Shown here piece by piece: positions 25,561 through 34,348 of a stretch of 64,000 bases of DNA (positions within the stretch are counted from its first letter, which is position 1; the number at the start of each line of letters is the position of its first letter). Under the pieces are notes generated by a model, which searched no databases, was not told the origin of the DNA, and worked only from the letters and a program-made list of their open reading frames with translations. The translations under genes and the position numbers were made by a program. Source of the stretch: Roseibium suaedae (GTDB taxonomy: Bacteria; Pseudomonadota; Alphaproteobacteria; Rhizobiales; Stappiaceae); assembly GCF_900142725.1 (NCBI RefSeq), contig NZ_FRBW01000001.1, forward strand, positions 310,001-374,000, read 5' to 3'.

Positions 25561-26848
25561 AGGCCGTATTGCGCTTTCTTGAGACGAGAATGGCGGCCCA
25601 GGTCAGCAAGGTCAGTGCAGACTGCACGGCGAAGCGGAAGAGGGCCGCGCCGACAAGGCCACCCATGACCGCTCCGAACCAGACAACGGGGACAAGCGCC
25701 AGGCTGGTGAAAATCAGCAGCGCCATGCGGACCTTCTGGTGCCCGATTGCGCGCAGGAGGTCTGCGCCAATGCCGGAGAGGCCCATCAGCAGCGGATAGA
25801 ACGCCAGGCACTTGATGACGCTCGGTGTGTCGGCAAAGTCCTCGCCGAGAACCAGCGGAATATAATCCGCAATCACAAACAGTCCGATCGCGACCGGCAG
25901 GGCGAGGCCAACCGCCACAGGCAGCAGCTTCAGCGCAAAGCTGTAGCTGTTTTCCTTGCCAACCTCGGCATGGCGGAAATGGCGCGTGTAGGTGGCATAA
26001 AGAAACGCGCGCACCGGAGCCGAGGCCGCGTCAATGATGCGAAAGCCTGCTGCATATTGACCGCCTGCGTGGGCGTCGATCGCATGCACAACGACCGGCT
26101 TGTCGAGATCCTTCATGCTGCCGATGGCGAGAAATTCGACGCAGTAAAGGCTGCTGAGCCTCAGGTCTTCCCGGACAATCGTCATGACCGGTCGCCCAAG
26201 GTCCCGAATGACCAGGGCGATGGCGACGACTGCGGAGAGCATGCCCGATGCAAAATACCACCAGGTCCAGTCGGACACAGTCAGCTTGCTGTGCAGGCTG
26301 GTGGCCGCGACCAGGAAAACGAGCTTGGAGATCGCCATGAAGGCGTTGATGAAGAGCTGCTTGTTGGCCTTGTCGAAGGCCATATAGGCCTGTGCAGCCA
26401 AAACCACGAGCCGGGTGAAGATCAGATCGGTCAGAGAGATGACGGACAGATGCACAAGGCTGATCGTGTCGCCGACCAGATAGTGCAGAAAGACGATCAT
26501 CGGGATGGCGACCAGTGGCAAGGTTAGAGCCATCATGATCAGGGCATGGCCGAAATAGCGCGGAAACGCTTTAGGATCGACAGCGACGCGCTGGACGAGA
26601 AGATACTCGCTGCCCAGGCCAATGATGAATGCGGCAATGATCGACGTACTCGTGATGCTGATGAAGACGCCGTAGCCTTCCGCACCAAGGGTTCGGGAAA
26701 TCAGCATGAAGAAGGCAAGCTGAATGACCAGCTGAAGCCCGAAGTTCACCGTGTAGGACAAGGTATTGCGAACCAGGCTGGATTTTCGGGCCTGTCCAAT
26801 AAGATTTTTCACCTTGGACATGGGGCTCCCGGGTGTGTTGGTTTGCAT
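25559..26848 (-). CDS. Polysaccharide biosynthesis flippase (Wzx/MATE-like)
   Basis: About 429 residues, nearly all hydrophobic helices (12 or more), with the N-terminal pattern RNTLSYTVNFGLQLVIQLAF and LISRTLGAEGYGVFISI that marks the Polysacc_synt family. It should flip lipid-linked repeat units across the inner membrane. Two starts are possible: ATG at 26848 or ATG at 26821 (MSKVKNLIG), the second having a closer GGGAG site. It is divergent from a polysaccharide deacetylase gene and belongs to the exopolysaccharide locus up to 38.7 kb. Confidence 0.88.
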   Translation of the reverse strand: MQTNTPGSPMSKVKNLIGQARKSSLVRNTLSYTVNFGLQLVIQLAFFMLISRTLGAEGYGVFISITSTSIIAAFIIGLGSEYLLVQRVAVDPKAFPRYFGHALIMMALTLPLVAIPMIVFLHYLVGDTISLVHLSVISLTDLIFTRLVVLAAQAYMAFDKANKQLFINAFMAISKLVFLVAATSLHSKLTVSDWTWWYFASGMLSAVVAIALVIRDLGRPVMTIVREDLRLSSLYCVEFLAIGSMKDLDKPVVVHAIDAHAGGQYAAGFRIIDAASAPVRAFLYATYTRHFRHAEVGKENSYSFALKLLPVAVGLALPVAIGLFVIADYIPLVLGEDFADTPSVIKCLAFYPLLMGLSGIGADLLRAIGHQKVRMALLIFTSLALVPVVWFGAVMGGLVGAALFRFAVQSALTLLTWAAILVSRKRNTA

Positions 26849-27045
26849 ACAGTCGTCCGCTTGGTCCGGCTGGAAATGAAAGTGGCCAGTTGGGAATGTC
26901 AGAACAATTGGCTTGATTTAGCACAAGGGTCTTCCGCCGGGGTTAATTTCACCGAATATCCTGCCCTTGGCATTGCTCATCATCCGTTGAACATTTCGTG
27001 CCAGAGTGCCGGGAATTAAAACCAAGCCTTTTTCAGGATCCCGGC

Positions 27046-27726
27046 ATGCTGACCAAAAATCTAGCGATCACCTTCCACGGCATTGGTGAGCCGGTGGTTC
27101 ACTTGAGCGAGGGGGAGGGACGATACTTTGTTTCAGCGGACATCTACCGCCGGACGATTGCAGTGCTGGACAAGATGGAAAAGCAGTCGGGTTGCCGGGT
27201 TGTCGTGACCTTCGATGATGGCAACCTGTCAGATTTCAAAGTGGGCTTTCCGGCATTGCTCGATGCAGGCCGTACCGGTGAGTTCTTCTTGCTCGCTGGG
27301 CGTATTGGCCAGCAGGGGTATTTGAGCGGAGAACAGATCCGCGAGATGGCTGCAGTTGGCATGAAGATCGGCAGTCATGGCTGGAACCATGTCAACTGGA
27401 CCAAGCTTGATGAGGCTGGCCGGCAGCGGGAGTTCTATGACGCGCGCCGGAGGATCGAGGATGAGGCGGGTGTTCCGGTCAAGACCGCGGCCATTCCGTT
27501 TGGGGCGTTCGATCCGCTTGTCCTGTCGAGCCTGAAGGCTGCTGGCTATTCCCAGGTTTCAACCAGTACATCCGGAATGGGGTATCAGAACGCCTGGTTC
27601 CGTCCGCGCTGGTCGGTGCAGGAGACCTTTTCGCCGGAACGGGATCTGCCGCCGCGCATGTCCTTCGGTCAGATCCTAAGAGGCACTGCCTACGCACAGC
27701 TTCGCCGGCTGCGCTACCGGATCTAG
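27046..27726 (+). CDS. Polysaccharide deacetylase family protein (NodB fold)
   Basis: 226 residues from an ATG at 27046 with AGGA at the right distance. The NodB motifs are visible: VVVTFDDGNLSDF (motif 1, with the catalytic and metal-binding aspartates) and MKIGSHGWNHVNWT (motif 2, H-x-x-x-H zinc ligands), then AIPFGAFDPLVLSSLKAAGY (motif 3/4). It lacks a signal peptide, so it probably works in the cytoplasm on nucleotide- or lipid-linked sugar, removing an acetyl group from the repeat unit. It faces away from the flippase gene and toward the GT2 gene. Confidence 0.9.
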   Translation: MLTKNLAITFHGIGEPVVHLSEGEGRYFVSADIYRRTIAVLDKMEKQSGCRVVVTFDDGNLSDFKVGFPALLDAGRTGEFFLLAGRIGQQGYLSGEQIREMAAVGMKIGSHGWNHVNWTKLDEAGRQREFYDARRRIEDEAGVPVKTAAIPFGAFDPLVLSSLKAAGYSQVSTSTSGMGYQNAWFRPRWSVQETFSPERDLPPRMSFGQILRGTAYAQLRRLRYRI

Positions 27727-27735
27727 GTCTGAATC

Positions 27736-28644
27736 CTAGGGACGCGGTGCGTAGAGCTGCGCGAGCGGCAGGTTCAGAACGGAGCGGATCTTGCCGAAGT
27801 TCAGCGCAAGCTTCTGCTGCATGCGGAAGGACCGTGCCCGGTCAAATGGCCGGAAAACCGCGGCGAGGACAAAGGCGGCTGCGCATTTGATCAAGGCATC
27901 CCCGCCAAAAAGCAGCCGCCATTGCAGGCCGGGATTGTCGGCCTTGCGGGAGTTGGCAAAGGACTGGCCCGAGCGGACACCGCGGCGGAAAATGTAGCGG
28001 GGGTTAAGCCGCTCATCTGGTACATGCTCCCGGGCAATGGCATCGTCTGTTGCTATGATGACGGCACCGCAAGTGGCCGCCTTGGCGAAGAAGGCCGTGT
28101 CTTCGCCACCAGAGCGGCCGAGCGCCGGATCAAAGCGCAGGTCGTACTGGCGAAAGAACCGCATGTCGGCGAGGGTATTTCCCCCTCGGCCGGTCAGCAG
28201 GCGCTTGCCCCTGTGGCCCCAGTCGGCATAAAGCGGGTTTGCCTTCACCAGCCAGCCCGGCGCGTGATCCGGATAGACAGGATGCACAGGGCCAATCACC
28301 ACATCGGCGGCAAATTCCTGCTGGCAGGCAAAGAGCTTTTCCAGCCAGTCTGGCTCGACCCATTCATCGTCATCGACGAAGACAATCCATTCGCCGGTCG
28401 TTTCGTCGAGCAGGGCATTGCGGGCGATCGAGATGTTGCCGGAGGCAACTGAAAGGCACGTTACATCAAGGCCGGGAAGACGCAGCCCAGCAACCAGCCG
28501 GGTCGCTGCAGCATCCTGGGAGTCATCAGCAATCAGCACGGACAAAATCTTGCCCGGAACCTGGTTGATATTGGCCAGAGAACGCAGAGTTTCCGCCAGA
28601 CACGGCCTGCCGATGCTGGCGATTGCAATCGTGACACGCTCCAA
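27736..28644 (-). CDS. Glycosyltransferase family 2
   Basis: 302 residues. The N-terminal GT-A domain has VTIAIASIGRPCLAETLRSL, SVLIADDSQDAA, ISIARNALLDETTGEWIVF and the metal-binding FVDDDEWVEPDWLEKL. RSGGEDTAFFAKA is the ED-type acceptor/base motif. It probably adds one sugar to the exopolysaccharide repeat at the cytoplasmic membrane face. The start codon is TTG at 28644, chosen because the domain begins at once and no ATG lies near. It is convergent with the deacetylase gene, 9 bases apart, and divergent from the tandem hydrolase. Confidence 0.9.
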   Translation of the reverse strand: MERVTIAIASIGRPCLAETLRSLANINQVPGKILSVLIADDSQDAAATRLVAGLRLPGLDVTCLSVASGNISIARNALLDETTGEWIVFVDDDEWVEPDWLEKLFACQQEFAADVVIGPVHPVYPDHAPGWLVKANPLYADWGHRGKRLLTGRGGNTLADMRFFRQYDLRFDPALGRSGGEDTAFFAKAATCGAVIIATDDAIAREHVPDERLNPRYIFRRGVRSGQSFANSRKADNPGLQWRLLFGGDALIKCAAAFVLAAVFRPFDRARSFRMQQKLALNFGKIRSVLNLPLAQLYAPRP

Positions 28645-28750
28645 AACGCTAATGCTCCAAACAGCTGCCGGATGCCGGCACTATGAGCCCTCACCTTTGA
28701 AACAAGTTTAAAGGAAGCGCAGGATTTTTGAGATTGCTTGTTTCATCGAG

Positions 28751-30574
28751 TTGAAAACAGCGCTATCCACATTCAAGGAACCTGTTCGGTGGCACTCTCC
28801 TGCCGTCGGGGTTTCCTCGACTTGTTCCAGGAATTACTTCTTGTCAATAGCTCGCCCCGTCGTTTTTGGTGATCTTGCCGGTATGTACCATGCTGCCGGA
28901 GGTTCGACTGCTGTCCTCATGCTCAGTCCATGGGCCTATGAGGAATTGTGCTCGCGAAAGACATACCGGATTCTGGGCGAAAATCTCGCAGAGGCTGGCT
29001 ATCCCTGTTTGAGATTCGATTTTCCCGGTACCTGCCATTCAGCTCTTGCCAGTGATGCCATCCGGGACGTTTCAGCCTGGCAGAAGGCATCGGAAGCTGC
29101 GCTCGATGAACTGATCAAGCTGTCTTCTGCCAAGCGGATTATCCTGATCGGTCAGGGCCTGGGCGGTCTCTTTGCCGGTGAACTGGCCAGAAGCCGCAAG
29201 GTCGACGGCGTTATCTATCTGGGGGCCGTGTCACAGGGGCGTGCCCACTTGCGGGAAATCTCCGCCTGGACAGCCATGACGCAGCCAACTTTCCTGGTCC
29301 GGCCCTCCGATGGGCCGGAAGGCGGGCTGATGGCGGGCGGCTTCGTGCTTTCGGCGGAGACCCTTTCGGAGATCAAGGGGCTCAACCTCCTGAAAAATGA
29401 AGCTCCAAAGGTGGACCGAAGTCTCGTTGTCGGACGCCCGGGCAATCCTGCCGATGTGAAATTGGCAGAGCATCTTGCTGCCGGTGGAGGTCAGGTCGAT
29501 CTCAGCGCCTTCGAGGGGTATGTCGACTACATTTCCAATCCGACGCTGTCCCGGCTACCGGAAGGGCCTATCCGGGCCGTTGTATCTTGGGTCGAGGCAC
29601 ATTTTCCGCTGAATGAGCCTACCAGGACGGATGCGCCTGGCCCGCATCTTTCTGCTGTCCTCGAGGGGCAGGGGTTCCGTGAAACCCAGGTCAGGTTCGG
29701 GCCTGATGACATGTTTTTCGGGGTTCTGACAGAACCCGCCTCCGGAACGGCTCCGACTGCCGTCCTGATGCTCAATGCGGGCTATGACCATTCCAGCGGA
29801 TGGGGACGCTACACAGTTGATCTGGCGCGTGAGATGGCCGGGAATGGCTTTGCGATGCTGCGCATGGATCTGGCAGGTATCGGCGAGACCCCTTATTGGC
29901 CCGGGCAGGGCGAGCAGGTTCTCTATTCGCCCCGTCAGAATGAGGATGTCCGCAATGCAGTGGACTGGCTGAAGCAGAACCTGCCCGGGACGAGAGTTCT
30001 CATCTCGGGACGATGCAGCGGCGCCTATCAGGCCTTCGTGTCAGCGGATCTGGATGAGCGCATCGAAGGGGCGTTTCTGATCAATTCCCGCAAGCTTGTC
30101 TGGGACCCTCATGAAGATGTCGATCAGGCCATCCGGGAACCCATTCAGACACTTGATACCTATCGCAGCAAGATGACCGATCCCAGGCAATTCAAGCGAT
30201 TGCTGTCTGGAGAACTGGCATTGTCGACGGCGATCCGGAAGGTCACTACCGCAATCAAGAAAGCGGCAGACAGAAGGCTTGCGCCCGTTCTTGGGGGCTT
30301 GTCACGTCACCATCGATTGGGAAGCCAGGTTACGAACAGGCTGAAGTCGCTGGAGAAGCGCAATGTGCCGGTGGCGCTGGTTTACAGCGAGGGGGACCGG
30401 GGACTGCTTGAGATCTCCGACTGGTTTGGGTCGGATGCATCCGGTCTGGCTGCCTATCCGAACGTGACTTTTTCAAGAGTTCCCGATGCCGATCACAATC
30501 TCAGCCCGCTTGCTGCACGTGAGGTCATCACGGCTCAGCTTCTGAGTTTTGTGAAAGGCTTTGGCCTTCGTTGA
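28751..30574 (+). CDS. Tandem alpha/beta-hydrolase protein with non-serine nucleophile sites
   Basis: 607 residues with two alpha/beta-hydrolase domains, about 45-290 and 320-605. In the first, the nucleophile elbow reads LIGQGLGGLF, giving G-Q-G-L-G with glycine where serine should be. In the second it reads SGRCSGAYQA, placing cysteine at the nucleophile site; the matching acid and histidine could be in YSEGDRGLL and VPDADHNLSP. A G-x-C-x-G elbow occurs in hydrolases linked to exopolysaccharide/exosortase loci, so a role in polymer modification is plausible. The first domain may be inactive. The TTG start is uncertain; the first domain would tolerate a later start. Confidence 0.78.
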   Translation: MKTALSTFKEPVRWHSPAVGVSSTCSRNYFLSIARPVVFGDLAGMYHAAGGSTAVLMLSPWAYEELCSRKTYRILGENLAEAGYPCLRFDFPGTCHSALASDAIRDVSAWQKASEAALDELIKLSSAKRIILIGQGLGGLFAGELARSRKVDGVIYLGAVSQGRAHLREISAWTAMTQPTFLVRPSDGPEGGLMAGGFVLSAETLSEIKGLNLLKNEAPKVDRSLVVGRPGNPADVKLAEHLAAGGGQVDLSAFEGYVDYISNPTLSRLPEGPIRAVVSWVEAHFPLNEPTRTDAPGPHLSAVLEGQGFRETQVRFGPDDMFFGVLTEPASGTAPTAVLMLNAGYDHSSGWGRYTVDLAREMAGNGFAMLRMDLAGIGETPYWPGQGEQVLYSPRQNEDVRNAVDWLKQNLPGTRVLISGRCSGAYQAFVSADLDERIEGAFLINSRKLVWDPHEDVDQAIREPIQTLDTYRSKMTDPRQFKRLLSGELALSTAIRKVTTAIKKAADRRLAPVLGGLSRHHRLGSQVTNRLKSLEKRNVPVALVYSEGDRGLLEISDWFGSDASGLAAYPNVTFSRVPDADHNLSPLAAREVITAQLLSFVKGFGLR

Positions 30575-30584
30575 CCGGGATGAC

Positions 30585-32921
30585 CTAGTCTCCGGTTTGC
30601 AGGACTGCGTGAGGCCGGTCGCCTGCAAGCTTTCCAAGCGTTTCAGTTAGTTCCTGTGTGGCCAGGGCTTCACGGTTGTCCTTGGCGAGCGAGATCAGGA
30701 TCAGGTCTGAAACGGCGACCAGCGGTGCGTCGCTGGTCAGGTCCCGCAGCAATGGGCCATCGATCACTGTCAGATCGTGGTCTCTTGCAATTTCAGCCAG
30801 CTCCCGGGTCGCTTGCCCGCTCAACTCGAACGGCTTGTGACGCGGCTGCCCAGCGATCAGCGACACGAAGGACAGGCCAAGTTCCTTGTCTTCCCGAACG
30901 CGGTTTGCAAGCGGCTGCAGACGCCGGGAGACGCCTGCGTCGAGACCGCGCGTGAGGTCTCTTTGCAAGGGGTCTGCATCGACCAGAAGAACCTTCAGGC
31001 CGCGGCAGGCTCCGGCAACTGCGATGGCGAAAGCAGACAAGGTCTGTCCCTGGCCTGTTACCGGTGCGGTGAGAAGAGCAACGCGCGCGTCGGATTCTTC
31101 TGCCAGCTGGTCGATCCGCTCGTGAACAGCCTCGATCGCTTCGCCAAACTCCGCATCCTTGCCGGTCGCCTGGTCCGCATAGAATAGGTCGAGCGCGTGG
31201 CGGATGGCTTCCACCTCCTCGCCCAGACGGCCAACACTGTTATGGCTGATACCGGTTTCTGTCAGGCGGGGAATGCTGCTGAGTGTGGTCAGATTTGGAA
31301 TACCGGGCTTGATGCGCCGGGAGGCACGCGGAAGGCTTGGCTTGACCGGATCGCTTGCGATCTGGGCAGGGGCTTCCGCTTCTGCCGAGACTGACAGGGG
31401 GGGAGGTGCGGCTTGCTGGACGGTCAGCGCCTGTTCCTCTGGTGTTTCCTCGATCTCCGAAAACAGCCGTTGTTTCAGAAGTCTGAAGGCCGTTCCTGCG
31501 ATGACCAGGCAAGCCCCTACGAGGGTGCCAAGAATGGCAGCGAGCGCAACGATCAGCGTTTTCTTTGGCCAGGACGGGCTTTCGGGTGTGACCGCCGGAG
31601 AAATGATCCGTGCGTCCGGGATGACCACCTGATCGAGTTCTGAAATCTGCTTTGCCCGCGCCAGCGCCGTCTCATAGAGCGTGCGTGTTGCCGCGGCCTC
31701 AGTTTCCAGCTCCCGCAAGCGAATCCGTGCTGCGTCATCTGCATTGGTCAGAGTCCGGGTCGTATCAAGCTGCTGCTGCAGATTGGTGACACGGTCCTGA
31801 GCGACCTTGAGCTCGATCTTGGCTGATTCCCCAATTCGAGCGACTTCGTCTCGGATCAGCTGCTGGATCTGCGCAAGCTGGGACCGTGCGCGCACCAGGT
31901 TCGGGTGCGACGGCAGAAGATCCGCGGACAAGTTGGCGGCGGTGCGGGCTGCGTCTGAATATTGTTCGCGAAGCCGCGAGATTGTCGTCGAGTTGATGGC
32001 GTCGCTGATGGACTCGGCGTCGACGCCCTGACGCAGGAGCCTTTGAATTTCTGCATTCTTGGCCTGGGCGGCTGCAAGGGCAGCTCGAGCTTCGATGAGG
32101 CTCGTGTTGACGCCTGAAAGATCCTGCTGAGTGACAAGCCCGCCTTCACCAACGACCTGGAGATTGTTCTGCGCCCGGAACTCTTGGACCTTGTCTTCGG
32201 CAAGTCTCAGGCGCTCGCGCAATCCGATAAGCCGGTCATCAATCTGGGAGCTCACCTGGCTTGAGGCATTCTCGAGTTGCCGGCGCTGGTCGCTCAGATA
32301 ACTTTCCGCAATGGCCCGGGATAGCCTTGCGGCTTTGGCGGGGTCCTTGGAATCGACCGAGATGGTGATGATGAAGGTCTGGCCATCGCGTTTGACGGTA
32401 GTTGCCTCCGCGAGGGCCTTCAACGTCTTGTCCTCGGCCAGTTGAACACCGCTGTCCGTGTCTTTTGCTGCACCAGGCTTGATAGCGTTCAGGATCAATC
32501 CGACCAGTCCGGAAGTGCCGCCCGTTCCGAACTCCGGGTCATTGACGAGATCCTCGGATCGGATCACGGGACGCAGGATGGTTGCAGACCGAATGACAGC
32601 GACCTGGCTATCGATTGCCAGGCTATCGACCAGCGGATTTCGAGACTGCTGCTGTGTGTCAAATGGCTGCTGGACCGTGGGGTCGATCAAGACGGCAGTG
32701 GTCGCAGTGAAGACCGGTGTCAGCATCAGGGAAATACCGACGCTGGCGATCACAAACAGCAGCGCTACCAGCAGCACGAACTTCAGCCGCGCCCGCAGAA
32801 TGCTGAAAAGCTCAAGGGCATCTAGCAGGTTCTGGTTCCCCTTCCGGGGCGTAGCTGAAGAAGTCTCCACGAGCGCAGGCCTTGAAATGTGTAGGTGTGT
32901 CAAAGACCTAGTGTTAGCCAT
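30585..32921 (-). CDS. Wzc/ExoP-type polysaccharide co-polymerase with degenerate kinase domain
   Basis: 778 residues. The N-terminal Wzz domain has a membrane helix (about 47-68), the periplasmic coiled coil (about 190-440) and a second helix near 475 preceded by a proline-rich PESPWPKKTLIV segment. The C-terminal part (about 600-770) matches the tyrosine-kinase/MinD-like domain: VLLVDADP (Walker A') and LTVIDGPLL (Walker B) are kept, but the P-loop reads TGQGQT, with Gln for the catalytic Lys, and there is no C-terminal tyrosine cluster. It probably sets chain length or export without kinase activity. It is last in the minus-strand operon GT4-GH5-Wzy-this gene. Confidence 0.88.
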   Translation of the reverse strand: MANTRSLTHLHISRPALVETSSATPRKGNQNLLDALELFSILRARLKFVLLVALLFVIASVGISLMLTPVFTATTAVLIDPTVQQPFDTQQQSRNPLVDSLAIDSQVAVIRSATILRPVIRSEDLVNDPEFGTGGTSGLVGLILNAIKPGAAKDTDSGVQLAEDKTLKALAEATTVKRDGQTFIITISVDSKDPAKAARLSRAIAESYLSDQRRQLENASSQVSSQIDDRLIGLRERLRLAEDKVQEFRAQNNLQVVGEGGLVTQQDLSGVNTSLIEARAALAAAQAKNAEIQRLLRQGVDAESISDAINSTTISRLREQYSDAARTAANLSADLLPSHPNLVRARSQLAQIQQLIRDEVARIGESAKIELKVAQDRVTNLQQQLDTTRTLTNADDAARIRLRELETEAAATRTLYETALARAKQISELDQVVIPDARIISPAVTPESPSWPKKTLIVALAAILGTLVGACLVIAGTAFRLLKQRLFSEIEETPEEQALTVQQAAPPPLSVSAEAEAPAQIASDPVKPSLPRASRRIKPGIPNLTTLSSIPRLTETGISHNSVGRLGEEVEAIRHALDLFYADQATGKDAEFGEAIEAVHERIDQLAEESDARVALLTAPVTGQGQTLSAFAIAVAGACRGLKVLLVDADPLQRDLTRGLDAGVSRRLQPLANRVREDKELGLSFVSLIAGQPRHKPFELSGQATRELAEIARDHDLTVIDGPLLRDLTSDAPLVAVSDLILISLAKDNREALATQELTETLGKLAGDRPHAVLQTGD

Positions 32922-32952
32922 TTTATGGTTAGGGAACTGCTAACGCTATGGC

Positions 32953-34293
32953 TTAAAATCGGTCACTTTTGGCATTCCTGCCCTGGGCCTCCTTCTCGGA
33001 GGGCAAGAGTGGAAGCAAGGCCGCGAAAATGAAAAGCATCCAGATTTGCGAAAAGCTCCGGAACCAGCTGCTCTCGAGCAGATTGTGGCAGACGACGAAC
33101 AGGATCAGCATCAGGCAAAAGCGTGTGGTCTGACGGTCTGTCTGCACCAGTTGGGTCGCTGAGCGAAAGGCGAAAAGGATAAGGCAGATTAGGATGGTGA
33201 AGCCTATGACACCGGTCTCGACCAGTACGTCCAGATACCCGTTGTGAGCCTGCAAAAGCAGGGACACAAAACTAGGCGCTTCGCGGAAGACGATGGAGTC
33301 AACGCCAGCTCCCCAGAAGGACGAATAGCCTTGCCCGCCAAGCCAGGACCGGGAAATGACGTCCAGCACAAAGTTCCAGATTACGGTTCTGCCAGTGAAC
33401 GTCGTGTCGTGGAACAGGATCATCGACAGGTCGTCTAATCCGAAGCCGGTGAGGGCGGACAGGAAGGCTGCGGAGACGATCCCGGTCGATGCGAGTAGCA
33501 GGAAGAGCACGAAGGCGTTGATGCGCAAATGATAGGCCAGGCCGACGAAAACATAGACCATGATTGGAATCAGGACGGCCAGACCAAGCGAGGTTTTTGA
33601 CTGGCTGATCACGAGAAGCCCGAACGCGACAACTGTGGTCCCCAGGAGAATGAAACGCGTCATCCCGGTCTTGACCGACATTCCATAGATCGTGACCAGG
33701 ATGGCAAAGGCCATCACGGCGCCAAGTCCATTCTTTTGCGGATAGATGCCAGCGTATCCGATCGGTGTTGGCGGAATGAGCACGACCGCAAGACTGTTGA
33801 TCGCGACTGTCAGCACCACAAGCGCCAGCATGCGGTTCAAGGTCGCCTCCCGGCTGTCCCCCAGTCCTATGGACAGGATGAAGCACAACAGCAAGATGAG
33901 CTGCAAGATCAGCCGGCGGAACGCAATCCCGGGAACCGGCGACCAGAAAACCGTGAGCCCCGAAAAGGCGAGATAAGCGAAGATCGCGAGAACGACGGGA
34001 TGCAGAAGAACGGCAGGCAGACGGTTCAAGCGCTTCAGGGAGGCAAGAAATGCGAGGCCAAAAAGGGCCAGCCAGAACAACTGGTTGAGGACGTTTGACT
34101 TTGAAGCTGCAATGTTGATGTCGCCATCCTCCGGCCCTCCGGAAGTCCGCATCATCATGGGTGCAATCAGGATCGCGTAGCCAAACATCAAGGTGGGAAG
34201 CCAACTGAGAATTAGCCCTGCCAAGTCCTGTTTGCGGGATGCGCTGGTTTCAATCCCCGCAGATTGTCCCATTGTCAGTCGCTGGTCAGTCAC
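32953..34293 (-). CDS. O-antigen ligase family protein (Wzy-like polymerase)
   Basis: 446 residues with about 11-12 membrane helices and one larger periplasmic loop. The Wzy_C/WaaL family marks are IGYAGIYPQKNGLGAVMAF (about residues 185-205) and the later segment TTFTGRTVIWNFVLD followed by LLQAHNGYLDVLVETGVIG, where the H-N-x-Y-L pattern is typical. Because it sits with Wzx and Wzc homologues, polymerisation of the repeat unit is likelier than ligation to lipid A. It lies 31 bases upstream of the Wzc-like gene on the same strand. Confidence 0.88.
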   Translation of the reverse strand: MTDQRLTMGQSAGIETSASRKQDLAGLILSWLPTLMFGYAILIAPMMMRTSGGPEDGDINIAASKSNVLNQLFWLALFGLAFLASLKRLNRLPAVLLHPVVLAIFAYLAFSGLTVFWSPVPGIAFRRLILQLILLLCFILSIGLGDSREATLNRMLALVVLTVAINSLAVVLIPPTPIGYAGIYPQKNGLGAVMAFAILVTIYGMSVKTGMTRFILLGTTVVAFGLLVISQSKTSLGLAVLIPIMVYVFVGLAYHLRINAFVLFLLLASTGIVSAAFLSALTGFGLDDLSMILFHDTTFTGRTVIWNFVLDVISRSWLGGQGYSSFWGAGVDSIVFREAPSFVSLLLQAHNGYLDVLVETGVIGFTILICLILFAFRSATQLVQTDRQTTRFCLMLILFVVCHNLLESSWFRSFSQIWMLFIFAALLPLLPSEKEAQGRNAKSDRF

Positions 34294-34348
34294 ACGCCGG
34301 GTTCCTGAATGCGTAAACGCTCAGCCGAAACTGCAGGCAAGAGCTTCT

